NCBI GenBank assembly: GCA_023375785.1
Contig: SZWC01004701.1
Span: 97,857 to 140,216, forward strand
Length of the DNA: 42,360 nucleotides
Direction: 5' to 3'
Source of the DNA: Penium margaritaceum
Taxonomy: Eukaryota; Streptophyta; Zygnematophyceae; Desmidiales; Peniaceae
A program made the position numbers and the translations under genes. Below, piece after piece: positions 30,600 to 39,931 of the stretch. A model generated the notes under the pieces. The model did not search any database. It was not told the origin of the DNA and worked only from the letters and a program-made list of their open reading frames with translations. Every line of letters begins with the position of its first letter. Positions within the stretch are counted from its first letter, which is position 1.

Positions 30600-31062
30600 G
30601 TGTCATGAGGCGAGTGGTACCTGGATCATTGACTCCACTGCCATTGACCACATGACTTGTTGTTGCACTGACTTCATTGTCCGCGGTCCTGTTGGGTTTG
30701 TTCCATATGTTCACAGATGATCTAAATCGTCTTTTCTAGTCTAGGGATTTTGGGTAGTGCACTTTGATGGGCCATCTGGGCCCCTATACATCTCTGACGT
30801 GCTCTCTGTTCCTGCTTTCTATCTCAACTGGTTGTCTTTTCGTGCCTCCACTCAAATGGATCTCTCTGTTGAGCACTCTATTGACACTTCCATTATTTCC
30901 ACCTGTGATACTCATGTTTTTGTCCTTCGTGCTCTTGTTGTTGATGACCTGTGCCTCCGACTATGGTCCCACCTGTGTGGCTTCTCAGCGGATGGAGAAG
31001 TCGCTTCCTGTAGATGGATCCGTTCAGACGTCCTCACATGTGGTCTGATCTCTGGCTGTTGA
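30600..31062 (+). pseudogene. Copia-D2 protease
   Basis: TWIIDSTAIDHMTCC near 30630-30660 matches the copia protease signature, but with Asp-Ser-Thr in place of Asp-Ser-Gly. The frame from 30757 continues HFDGPSGPLYISDVLSVPAFYLNWLSF, the expected C-terminal block, to the stop at 31060-31062. A frame change and a stop separate the two pieces. Confidence 0.75.
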
Positions 31063-31104
31063 CGATCCTTTCATCGTGGCCATAGGTCCAGTAGCCTCGT
31101 TGTC

Positions 31105-31392
31105 CCCATTGGCATAACTTTTCCCATGCCAACATTAGTCCCCTTTGGCACAACTGATCTTGTGCCAGGGTCATTCTGCTCCAGCACAACTGATCCTGTG
31201 CCAGCTTCAATCCCCTCCAAAACACCTAATCTTGTGTTACTGAAAATTCCCTTTGGCACATGTGATCCCATGACAGCATCAGTCACCTCTAGCATAGCTG
31301 ATCTGGTGCCAGTATTTTCCCACTCCGACACACCTCCTTTTGTGTCAGTTTGAGTTCCCTCAGGCACACGTGATCCCACACCGGTGACAACA
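31105..31392 (+). repeat. 36-bp in-frame tandem repeat (Copia-D2 linker)
   Basis: Eight units of 12 codons, starting 31105, 31141, 31177, 31213, 31249, 31285, 31321 and 31357. The consensus is roughly Pro-Phe-Gly-Thr-Thr-Asp-Leu-Val-Pro-x-Ser. Most units contain GGCACA ... TGTGCC-like inverted words, so each can form a small hairpin. A TGA occurs in unit seven. Confidence 0.9.
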
Positions 31393-31454
31393 TCCCCAGT
31401 AATACCTACTCATTTGCCTGCACCTGCTCATCCTACATGCAAGCTGACACCTGT

Positions 31455-31945
31455 CCATATTCCTCCTCCCTTTCCTACGAGTCCATAACCCCTACAGTTG
31501 AGACTCAGCAGCCTCCTACGCAACCCAAGGTGAGCACCTCAGCATCGGGTTACTCTTACGAGCCTGATGGACGTCTCTGACTTTTGGCCTCTAGGGCTTT
31601 GTAGACTGTTGACTTTGCGCCTAGACGCTCATGTTGTAGTGTTCAAAGTGGTGAGCCTGGCATGAAGGCCCTTGGCATGAGTGTCCAGGTGAACTACACT
31701 AAGGTGCACCTAGTGTATACTGTCCGTCACAAGTTGGTCTCTCGAGAGTTCTCAGTTTCTTACAATGTTGCAGCCAACTTTTTTGTGGTAATAACGAGTT
31801 AAGAGGCATGTATCTTTGCTATCCGAGGCACTCCCTTAGTGGCGCCTGATTTAGGCACAATGAAGGAGGCACTCAACGCGATCCTCCATGGTGCATTAGA
31901 GGAGGAGATGTACATGGTCCAAACACCCAATTTTGACTTTTAGGA
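31455..31945 (+). pseudogene. Copia-D2 linker and RT remnant
   Basis: Follows Copia-D1 24405-24876 closely (GTGAGCACCTCAGCATCGGG and onward), then jumps near 31878 to the block matching D1 25177-25220 (ATCCTCCATGGTGC...GAGGAGATG). About 300 bp of RT, including the N-terminal blocks, is deleted. It ends near the MVQ codons. Confidence 0.8.
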
Positions 31946-33321
31946 CCAGTCATCCCTAATTCATACACACCTTAATTAGTGCACACGTCACTTTACCATA
32001 CACAAAATGTTACTAAGAAATTTCCTTACGTGTCATTCCCTAGCAATGGAAGGTGGCAAGAAACTTCCTTCCTAGACATTTTCTAGCTTTTTCATTCACA
32101 CTTCACATAAAGTCATCTCACCATGATTCTTCTTTCCAAGAATTTTCACACAATTACGTGAGGTATATTTACACAAATCACATAGTTAGTCCATACATTT
32201 GTATAAGGCTTCTCTCACTACTTGTAAATAATGACATAGAGTGTTTCAAAAAAGGTTTGAAACATTGTTATGGAGAGGAAATGCTAGAGAAGGGATTTCA
32301 TATAAATAAAATATACCATGAATTTTTCTCACTTAAAATGTATTTTTGGAAGTTTAACGCCCGGAAATTCTTAACATACCTATTTTTTGGTTCGATTAGA
32401 CGTTCTAGGCTCCGCATGACTTAGTTTCACATACTAAAGTTTGCAGCTAGGACTTACCAAGAATAGCAATATCCGCAGACCTGTTTTCCAGGTTCGCTTC
32501 GTCCCCGCCCCCCATCGACACCGCAAATTGCATGGGGAGAGTGCATGAGATGGTGCTCGCATGTTCGCAAGCATATTCAAATCGGTGTACACGAGTGTCT
32601 TTTATTCACAAAAGATCCACAAAGGTTCTTAACTTGCATTTGTGTAGAAATCTCTTCGACGTGTACTACGAAGGTTACACTTCCACATGCACTCACACTA
32701 TACACTAAATTGATGACGAGGGGGGGGGGTGCCGACGATTGAGTGGTTCGCCATCACTTACCATTCGATGACGGATTCCACAGGAATCTTACGGCTGAAA
32801 CTGACCGACGTATACCCGGCCTGTCCATTCGGATCATCGAAACCACTTTACTTATTGAGACACTCCGACTGCCGGTTAACATGTATCGACGGTGTGCAAG
32901 CATTGCATAGACATGTGCACTTGTGTAGATCTTGATGTTTCTCATGCCATGTTCGTCGTCCACTTCCACCAACACTCGCCACCTGCATTTTTCCACTGGA
33001 GGAGGGGGCTACTTGGCACTAGAATTCGGAATTGGACCCCCCATACCTGAAGTGTATAATGTGATTGCATATGGAAGTGCTGTCTTTCCTGTACCATGTA
33101 GGAGAGAATTGTACAGAAGTGCAACACATGAACTTTCCTGGATAATTCATTCACATTAAACAATAGTTAACAGTGAAGCTGAATACACCTGCGAACAGTC
33201 GTGCACCGCCTCATACATTGTCAATTTGAATTCGGGTGGGGGGGGGGGGGAGGTGGGAGAGGGGTCAGAGTGAACTTGTGCCACGTGTACCAGTCTGTTG
33301 CTAGGACGACATGTTGAGTTT

Positions 33322-33347
33322 TTGACCGCCGGTCGAGCGGCGGTCAA
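33322..33347. repeat. Perfect 10-bp hairpin
   Basis: TTGACCGCCG, loop GTCGAG, CGGCGGTCAA. There is no T-run after it on either strand and no gene next to it. Confidence 0.85.
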
Positions 33348-33760
33348 CAGTGTCTTATGAAATTTGTCCGAAACAGCCCAAATGTCACGCTTGTACCGCA
33401 TTTGGTCCAGATCGATGATGAGGACTAATATACGCGACCTAAAAAAATTCAATCTTCACCATTTGTGTGTTTTAGTATTAAAATATGTCTTGTTTTCAAT
33501 TATGACGTGCAATGTAGCCGTTCATTGCCTAGGAAAGTTAAAATGGAGGGATGTTCAGTAGAACTATGCCTTGTCTGATGGATACTTCCCAAGGATGTTT
33601 TCCTAATCACCACGCACTAAATCAGTCAAAGCCATCATACACGTGTAGATCTTGATGTAAAACCCACACACCCAATAGTACATCTCTACACACATCCCCC
33701 ACATACACTTCCCAACCCCACCCCCTCCCCCTCCCTCACCCAAGCAATCTCAATCAAATC

Positions 33761-33995
33761 ACTCAAACCAATATACACAAGTACACATAGCCCATACATT
33801 CAACCATGCACCTCCACGTACAATCTCCCCATACACTTTCTACCCCGACACCTCCCCTCTCTTCCCCATCCAATGACCACCAAAATTCTTTAAAAACATT
33901 ACTCAAACCAATATACACAAGTACAAATTTCTACAGACTAACCCATACACTCATTGATGTACCTCCACATACAATCTCCATATAATCTTACACCT
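33761..33995. repeat. 140-bp direct repeat with ATACAC words
   Basis: ACTCAAACCAATATACACAA occurs at 33761 and 33901. Both are followed by GTACA, CCCATACA, a CACCTCCACNTACAATCTCC-like block and a similar tail. Confidence 0.85.
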
Positions 33996-35389
33996 TGTTG
34001 AAATAGGACATAGTGAGGGGGGAGAGAGAGGATGGAGGAGACGTAGAGAGAGAGGAGGTTGGGGCGGGTGGAGCCGGGAGTTAGTCGCGGGACTAACTGT
34101 CCCTCTCGAAGCTTGTGAGGGAGAGGGGCTCTCGAGAGCTTAAGAGGGGGATTGCTCTCGATGAGCTGTGAGGGGGGAGACGAAGCCGGAACACTTAGTC
34201 GCAAGAGGGGATCAAGGCGAGAATAGATGTGTTTTTGGAAAACAATGAGCAGTGCGAGGGAGCGTGAGTGATCCCTATCGGATCGCCCTCGCTCCCCAGC
34301 TTGCGGTTCGCCCTAGAGTGTGGCAAACCACATAAGGGGTGCATAGGGCATCAGTGTGCAAAATGTCTCATGCGACCCAGATGGGGTGACGCAGCGAGGC
34401 CTACGTCTCATAAGAACCAGCACGACCTGTCATGACAGTCAGGGAGTGAGACTAAAATAGGCTAACTAACGCGAGTAGTCACAGAAGTGTTTACTACTTT
34501 AACACGATAGCACAAGCAAGGGTGTATGCTCCAAGCAGAGAGCTTGAACATCACACCACAAGCCCCAACAACGCAGAGCGACGCGGAGTAAGTCGGCAGG
34601 CACAAGGCGCCAACTGACGTAGCACGCCAGGCGAAACCATCGCGGAAGCGCATGGCCAAAAGGAGCGTAATTGAGGAGCGCGACCGCAACACTCGGCGAG
34701 GGGCGCCCGACCGGAAGCACGCAGTCACGGGAGCGTCTCCAGGGATACCCCGCGAGGAACGCCCGGCCAGAAGCACCCTGCTAGTGGCACCCCACCAGGA
34801 GCACCCCACCAGTAGCGCCAGGCCAAAACACCCCTCCAGGAGCACCCCACCAGTAGCACCCGTCCAGAAGCACCCCACCAGGAACACCACACCAGTAGCA
34901 CCCCACCAGGAGTACCCGTCCACAAGGACCCCTCCAGGATCACCCCACCAGGAGCACCCCACCAGTAGCACCCCATCAGTAGCACCCCACCGGTAGCACC
35001 CAACCAGGGGCGCCCGACCAGAAGCGCCAGGCGAGGACCGGGAGGGTACCGGAGGAGAAGGTCAGGGGCCTGCACCCCAACACCCGGAGGCACACAGCAA
35101 CGGAGGCACCAACAGGGCAGCAACGGAGGCACCAACAGGGCATGAGAGAGAACAGGAAGACGGGGGGAGGAGAGAGGAAAGAGACAGAAAAGGAGAATGG
35201 GTGGGAGCGGATGGGAGAGGGCGCCGGACACGGTGGTGGTGACCGCAAAGAGACCTGCACGGGACAGGCGAACGGAGGGGAGAGGCGGAGAGCACGGGGG
35301 GGGTCAGAGATGCAGAAAAATGGTCATCGAGCATAGGAATAAGCGATGCATGGAGAGGGAGTGGAAGGAGAAGAAGGATGGTAGGATCA
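33996..35389 (-). repeat. Copia-F 3' LTR (proposed limits)
   Basis: On the element strand the pol stop TGA (35389-35387) would be the first three bases (TGATCCTACCATCC), as in Copia-C. The far end reads CCTATTTCAACA (33996), the common copia LTR terminus. The length would be about 1394 bp. No second copy is in the window, so the limits rest on these end motifs. It contains a 15-bp minisatellite. Confidence 0.55.
34702..35031. repeat. 15-bp minisatellite, about 22 units
   Basis: Units such as AGCACCCCACCAGTA and GAGCACCCCACCAGG keep a strict 15-bp phase for about 330 bp. The less regular outer units begin and end with a GGGCGCCCGACC-GAAGC block (34701 and 35008). Open in several frames because the period is a multiple of three. 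Confidence 0.9.
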
Positions 35390-36379
35390 AGCGAGCTGGG
35401 GTAGGGTCCGGAGACCAACAGAGGCGATACTAGAGGCAAAGGCAGGCTGGTGGAGAGCCTTCGTGAGGAAGTCTGCGAGCTGGAAGGTGGCAGAGATGAA
35501 GCAAAGAGAGACATCTCCACTGGTGACCATGTCGCGCACGTAGTGGTGCTCAACGTTGATGTGCTTTGTGCGACGGTGAAGCGCACCAGTGTTCCGAGCA
35601 ATGGCTAGCCCGCTCTCACTGTCGGTGTGGAGGGGCACCGCTGGGGTGGCGAGACGAAGCTCGCCATGAAGGCGACGAAGCCACACCACCTCAGCTACAG
35701 CACCTCCCAAAGTCATGTACTCAGCCTCACCAGTACTGCGAGTAACACAGTCCTGTTTCCCGCTTCGCCAGGATGTGGCGGTGGGGCCGAGGAGGAAGAC
35801 GAAGCTGCTGCAGCTTCGCGCGTCCGCGTCGCGGGCATAGTCGCTGTCAGCGTAGCCCGTCAGGATAGGAATGCCCGACCCGGTCGGGAAGGCGAGGCGG
35901 GCACGGGCAGATCCCAGAGTGTAACGAATAACGTACGCGGCCGCCTGAAGGTGAGCCGTACGAGGCTCGCAGGCATACTGGGCCAGGATGTTCACCGCAC
36001 AGGCGATGTCCGGGCGAGTGGTACCAGCGAGGTAGGTGAGCGCGCCAACAATAGACTGGAACACGGCGGTAGACGCTGGCGCACCGGACTTGACATCGTG
36101 GGCCACGCAGAGGGCGAGTTGGGTGTCCGGTGGCATGGGCGAGGAGGCCGCCAGGAGGGGGCGGGAGAGGTCAACAACTGACGCAAAGCGGTCAGCAAGA
36201 CACTGGACATAGCGCTCCTGATGGACTAACAGGCAGCCAGGAAGACGCTCGATCTGCATCCCCAGGAACATGGCCGCAAGGCCAGGATCCTTCATGCGGT
36301 ACGTCGAGGACAGGAGATCCTTCTCCTCGGAGATCGCGGAGGAGGAAGAAGAGGTGATGAGGAGGTCATCCACATACAC
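35387..36379 (-). pseudogene. Copia-F RT C-terminal part and RNase H
   Basis: A 331-codon open frame that follows a stop at 36382-36380. It starts at the catalytic VYVDDLLI, then RMKDPGLAAMFLGMQIERL, IVGALTYLAGTTRPDIACAVN and the RNase H acids: GYADSDYARDADA (Asp), TGEAEYMTLGGAVAEVVWL (Glu), LHTDSESGLAIARN (Asp), then TKHINVEHHYVRD and LADFLTKAL. It ends TLPQLA plus TGA at the proposed LTR start. No damage is visible within this frame. Confidence 0.93.
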
Positions 36380-37167
36380 CTAAATGAATGCGGGCACGAG
36401 TGTCGTGCCTCCAACGAAGAGGGAGGGGTCGGACTGGCTAGGGCAGAAACCGCCACGGACAAGTGTGGACGAGAGCTCCTCGTTCCAACAACGAGGGGAC
36501 TGGCGAAGACCGTAAAGGGCGTGATGGAGGCGGCACACGCGTCCGGTGCCATTGGAGAAGCCAGGAGGCTGGACCATGTACCGCTCCTCCTCAAGACGGC
36601 CGTGGAGAAAAGCGTTGTTCACGTCCATCTGGTGGAGCTCCCACTGATAGTGAGCAGCGAGGCAGATAACGACGCGACTCGTCGTGAAGCGGCCGACGGG
36701 GACGTAGGTGTCGGTGAAGTCGACACCAGGGATCTGGGAATAGCCCTTCGCGATGAGGCGAGCCTTGTACCGATCGAGAGCACCGGAGGCGGTGAACTTC
36801 TTGCGTAGAATCCACTTGGCCTTCATGGTCGTGCGACCAGGGGGGAGAGCAGCGAGCTCGAGCACGCCATGCTCAGCCAGGGCGGCAAGCTGAGCGACAC
36901 ATACCGCAAGCCAGGCAGCAGCGTCCGGACGAGTGAGGGCATCGACTAGGGTGAGGGGGTCAGACTCAGCAGGGGATGAGGGAGAGGAGGAAGTGGGCGG
37001 GACGGATGTGACCGCAAGCGGACGGGAAGCAGACGTCGGGGCGCCGACAAAGTGATGGCCCGTGGAAGTATCGAGTGCATAGCGAAACTCGAGATGAAAG
37101 AAGTGGCGACCATGGGCATGACCCGGATGGAAGGTGTAAGATGATAGAGGACGGGAGGGGGCAAGCA
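36380..37167 (-). pseudogene. Copia-F RT N-terminal part
   Basis: Blocks: DALTRPDAAAWLAVCVAQLAAL, LPPGRTTMKAKWILRKK, DRYKARLIAKGYSQIPGVDF, TYVPVGRFTTSR, WELHQMDVNNAFLHGRLEEE, ALYGLRQSPRCWNEE and DPSLFVGGTTLVPAFI, then TAG at 36382-36380, directly before the YVDD block. A single base change makes this stop. The frame upstream (37168 on) is affected by the gap at 37349. Confidence 0.92.
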
Positions 37168-38718
37168 CTACGGCGGGGGGGGGGGAAAAGGCAAAAACGG
37201 GAGGTGAGCCACCGGAGGGGGAGAAGGGATGGGAGAAGAAGGTGGAGAGGAGGACGGAGGGGCGGCAGACAAGGAGTCTGCAGGAGGAGGGGGAACGGGT
37301 GCTAACGGGACAACGGGAGGGAGGGGATGTGTGAGAGCAGAGGGGGAGNNNNNNNNNNNNGGGGGGGGGGGGGGGGGAAAAGGCAAAAACGGGAGGTGAG
37401 CCACCGGAGGGGGAGAAGGGATGGGAGAAGAAGGTGGAGAGGAGGACGGAGGGGCGGCAGACAAGGAGTCTGCAGGAGGAGGGGGAACGGGTGCTAACGG
37501 GACAACGGGAGGGAGGGGACGTGTGAGAGCAGAGGGGGAGGGAGATAGAGGCAAAGGGGAGGGGGGGCGAGGGACAGCAGAGTCTGGGTGGGGAACGGGA
37601 GGAGACGACAGAGGGGTGGACGGCGAGGGAGGAACAGGGGACGATGTACAGGTGAGGGCACGAGCCGTGCGAGAGCGAGTGCGAGAAGAGACGGGGGAGG
37701 GGGGCGGAGGAGTGTCCAGGACGGAGGGAGGGGGGAGAGAGCCCGAAACGGGTGGAGCAGGGGGAGGTACAAGAGGAGAGAGGGGGGGAAGGGGAGGGAC
37801 GGAAGGGCGAGCCCAGGCAGCATGCGTACACATCCAGGAGTGAGGGCGGGAGGGAACACCGAGAAGAGAGACCGGGCTGAGCGAACGTTGCCGGAGGGAA
37901 ACTGGCGGAGGAGGGGATGGGAGAGGGAGGAGGACCGGTGACGAAGGGGAAGGAGAGGGACGGAGGGCTGGATGAGTCTCACAAGAGAGGACGTCGAGGA
38001 GAGGCGGGAGGGGCGAGGAGTGGGCGGGGAGAGCGACAGGGGTCAAGGGCGGCGGGGACGGTGTCTCGACGACGGTGACGGGGTCGTCCCTGAGAAGGCG
38101 AGGGGACGAGGTCCGGGATGGGGCGGTCTCCGGGACATCCTCAATGGAGAGGAGAACGGGATCCGCACAGCGAGGAGGGGAGGACGCCCGAGGGGAGCCC
38201 GCCGCTTGAGCCGCGGTCAGGGAAGGGGGAACTAGAGGAGGGGAGGAGGGGAAGCCGGGAGGAGAGACCGGCGACGGCACAAGAGGCGAGAGGAGAGGAG
38301 GGAGGGGAGAGACAAGCGGCGGACCGCCGTGACGGTGCGAGGGGGGTAAGGGAGGTGGAGAAGAAGATGGAGGAGGGGGGAACGGAGAGGGAGAAGGCAA
38401 TGGATCAGTGGGGAGAGAAGGGGAGACCGGCGCTAAAGGAGGTATGGGCGTAGGAGGACGAGGGGAGGTCGTGGGACGGGGTGGGAGAGCGGATGAAGAG
38501 GGAAGGTAGGACGGGGGGATATGAGAAGGGTGAGAGATCGAAGACGGGACGGCCGAAGAAGGCACGAGAGAGGGGGGAGGAGTAGGGGCGACGGTGGGTG
38601 GAGGAGGTACAGGGGGTGGGACTGAGGAATGTAGAACAGGAGACCACCATGCCGTCGGAGGTGTAGGCCATGGCGGAGGTCGGAGGGGGGAGACAGCGAT
38701 CGGCACGGAAAGCGCCAT
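37168..38718 (-). pseudogene. Copia-F integrase-RT linker, very Pro/Ser-rich
   Basis: About 500 codons dominated by Pro and Ser with short charged islands (SIEDVPETAPSRTSS, LLRDDPVTVVETPS, SRTRSRTARALTCTS). It is far longer than the usual linker and would be disordered. The frame differs from integrase upstream and RT downstream, so frameshifts near 38700 and 37170 are needed; the second lies at a G-run. It is inflated by the gap duplicate (about 180 bp). Not an extensin gene: it is bounded by integrase and RT of the same element. Confidence 0.75.
37174..37540. repeat. Gap-flanking direct duplicate (assembly overlap)
   Basis: 37174-37348 repeats as 37361-37540 around 12 N (37349-37360), with a G-run of different length and one substitution (GGATGTG versus GGACGTG). 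Probably unmerged contig ends. Confidence 0.88.
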
Positions 38719-39055
38719 AAGTCAGCTGCTCGAAGAAGCGAGCGTGACAGGACTCGATGAGGCGATGCACGACCGGGTCCCAGAAACGGTGGGCACGTGA
38801 GTGAGGTGCAACACCGAGGGTGACGAAGAGTCGGCCAGGCGGATCAAGCTTGCCAGGCCGAGAGAGTGGAGTAAGGTAGACAGTGGCTATGGTACCCCAA
38901 ACTACAGCCTGACTGAGGTCGGCACGGCGGCCGAAGAACAGCTCGAATGGCATGGTATCGGGGGCGAGGGGACCATGTGGGATCCGGTTCCAAACCCAGG
39001 TACGGTAACGCGCTGCCTCCGACCAAAAGCTGCGGCCTCGATCAAGGAAGCCTGC
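38719..39055 (-). pseudogene. Copia-F integrase C-terminal block
   Basis: In the same frame as the integrase core above but after the stop at 39058-39056. Contains TWVWNRIPHGPL, DTMPFELFFGRRADLSQAVVWG, GRLFVTLGVAPHSRAHRFWDPVVHRLIESCHARFFEQ. The open frame continues to 38405, but beyond about 38700 the linker reads better in another frame. Confidence 0.85.
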
Positions 39056-39931
39056 CTAAGCCATCATCGTGCAGATGCCCTCAGCAAGTGTGCGGTTCAA
39101 GTGCTCGGCAACCCCATTCTGCTGTGGAGAATAGGGAGCTGAAAGCTCATGAATCACGCCCTCCCGGTCAAAGAACGATGCCTTAGCTGCAAAGAACTCA
39201 CCACCACGGTCAGACCGAGAGCGCAGGAGCTGGTGACAACTTTGTCTCTGCGCGCCCGCGTACCATGACTGGATGGTCTGGGCTACATCGCTTTTTGCCC
39301 GAAGGAAGAAAACCCATGTGTAACGTGAATAATCGTCAATGAGGCTGAGAACATACGTGGCTTGCTCAGCAAGAGACTCATCGTGGAGCGGACCAAGGAT
39401 GTCCGCATGCATGAGTTCCAGAGGAGCGGAGGCGCGGGAGGGGGAGGAGGGAAACAGAAGGCGGTGCATCTTGCCAATGGCACAAAAGGTACAGTCAGCG
39501 GCACAAGGGGCCCGGAATGACGGATCAGATAACCCATCGGCAGGAAGGGTACGGAGGAGGGAGGCCACAGCAGGCGAGGGAAGATGGCAAAGGTGACGAT
39601 GAAGAAGGTGGGAGTGAGACGAACGAGAGAGAGCAATGAGTGTAACAGCGCCAGCCGCAGGTGCCGAGACAGAGTGGGGGCCAAGCACCTGATACAGGCC
39701 CTTGCCAGGGGGTCGACGGCCGCGAACGACGACGCGACCGCTGGCACGCTCGGTGACAGCAACGAGACCAAGAGCGTAAGTAGTGGAGAAACCACAGCTA
39801 TCGAGAGTCGGAACGGATAACAGGGAAATGTTAAGCGTTGGAACAAAGAGGACGGAGGACAATGTGAGAGAGCCGGCCGAGGAAGCGAGACAAACGGTGC
39901 CTACAGAGCACAAGGAGAGGAGCTCCATCAC
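39056..39931 (-). pseudogene. Copia-F protease tail, pre-integrase and integrase core
   Basis: Frame of 291 codons. It begins with the protease C-terminal block (SVLFVPTLNISLLSVPTLDS). The zinc region follows (LLHRHLCHLPSPAV ... CTFCAIGKMHR), then integrase: LELMHADILGP (first Asp), SLIDDYSRYTWVFFL, SRSDRGGEFFAAK (second Asp) and SPQQNGVAEHLNRTLAE (Glu). All three catalytic acids are present. It ends at a TAG at 39058-39056. Confidence 0.93.

Larger units (their letters stand above)
29034..31945 (+). mobile_element. Copia-D2, decayed copia element without LTRs
   Basis: Order: gag (about 29150-30240), protease (about 30600-31060), a 36-bp repeat linker (31105-31392), and a linker/RT segment homologous to Copia-D1 (31455-31945). 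Integrase is absent between 31062 and 31105, and the RT has an internal deletion of about 300 bp relative to D1 (joined near 31878). No LTR or PBS was found at either end. Confidence 0.78.
31946..33995. other. AT-rich unassigned region with weak repeats
   Basis: No gene is recognised; the longest + frame (32053-32424) is AT-driven. CACTTGTGTAGATCTTGATGT (32919) and CGTGTAGATCTTGATGT (33643) recur. G-runs at 32720 and 33238, and ATACAC-type words, echo the foldback cluster. Confidence 0.5.

Noticed and set aside
33322..33347. Rho-independent terminator
   Set aside because: Perfect stem, but no T-run, no neighbouring gene, and the genome is eukaryotic.
34462..35231. Gly/Trp-rich or Pro-rich repeat protein
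   Set aside because: Several frames stay open across the 15-bp minisatellite because its period is a multiple of three. No frame stands out.
37168..38718. Host extensin or proline-rich cell-wall protein
   Set aside because: The frame is bounded by integrase and RT of the same element in the same orientation, has no signal peptide, and lacks Ser-Pro4 motifs in regular order.
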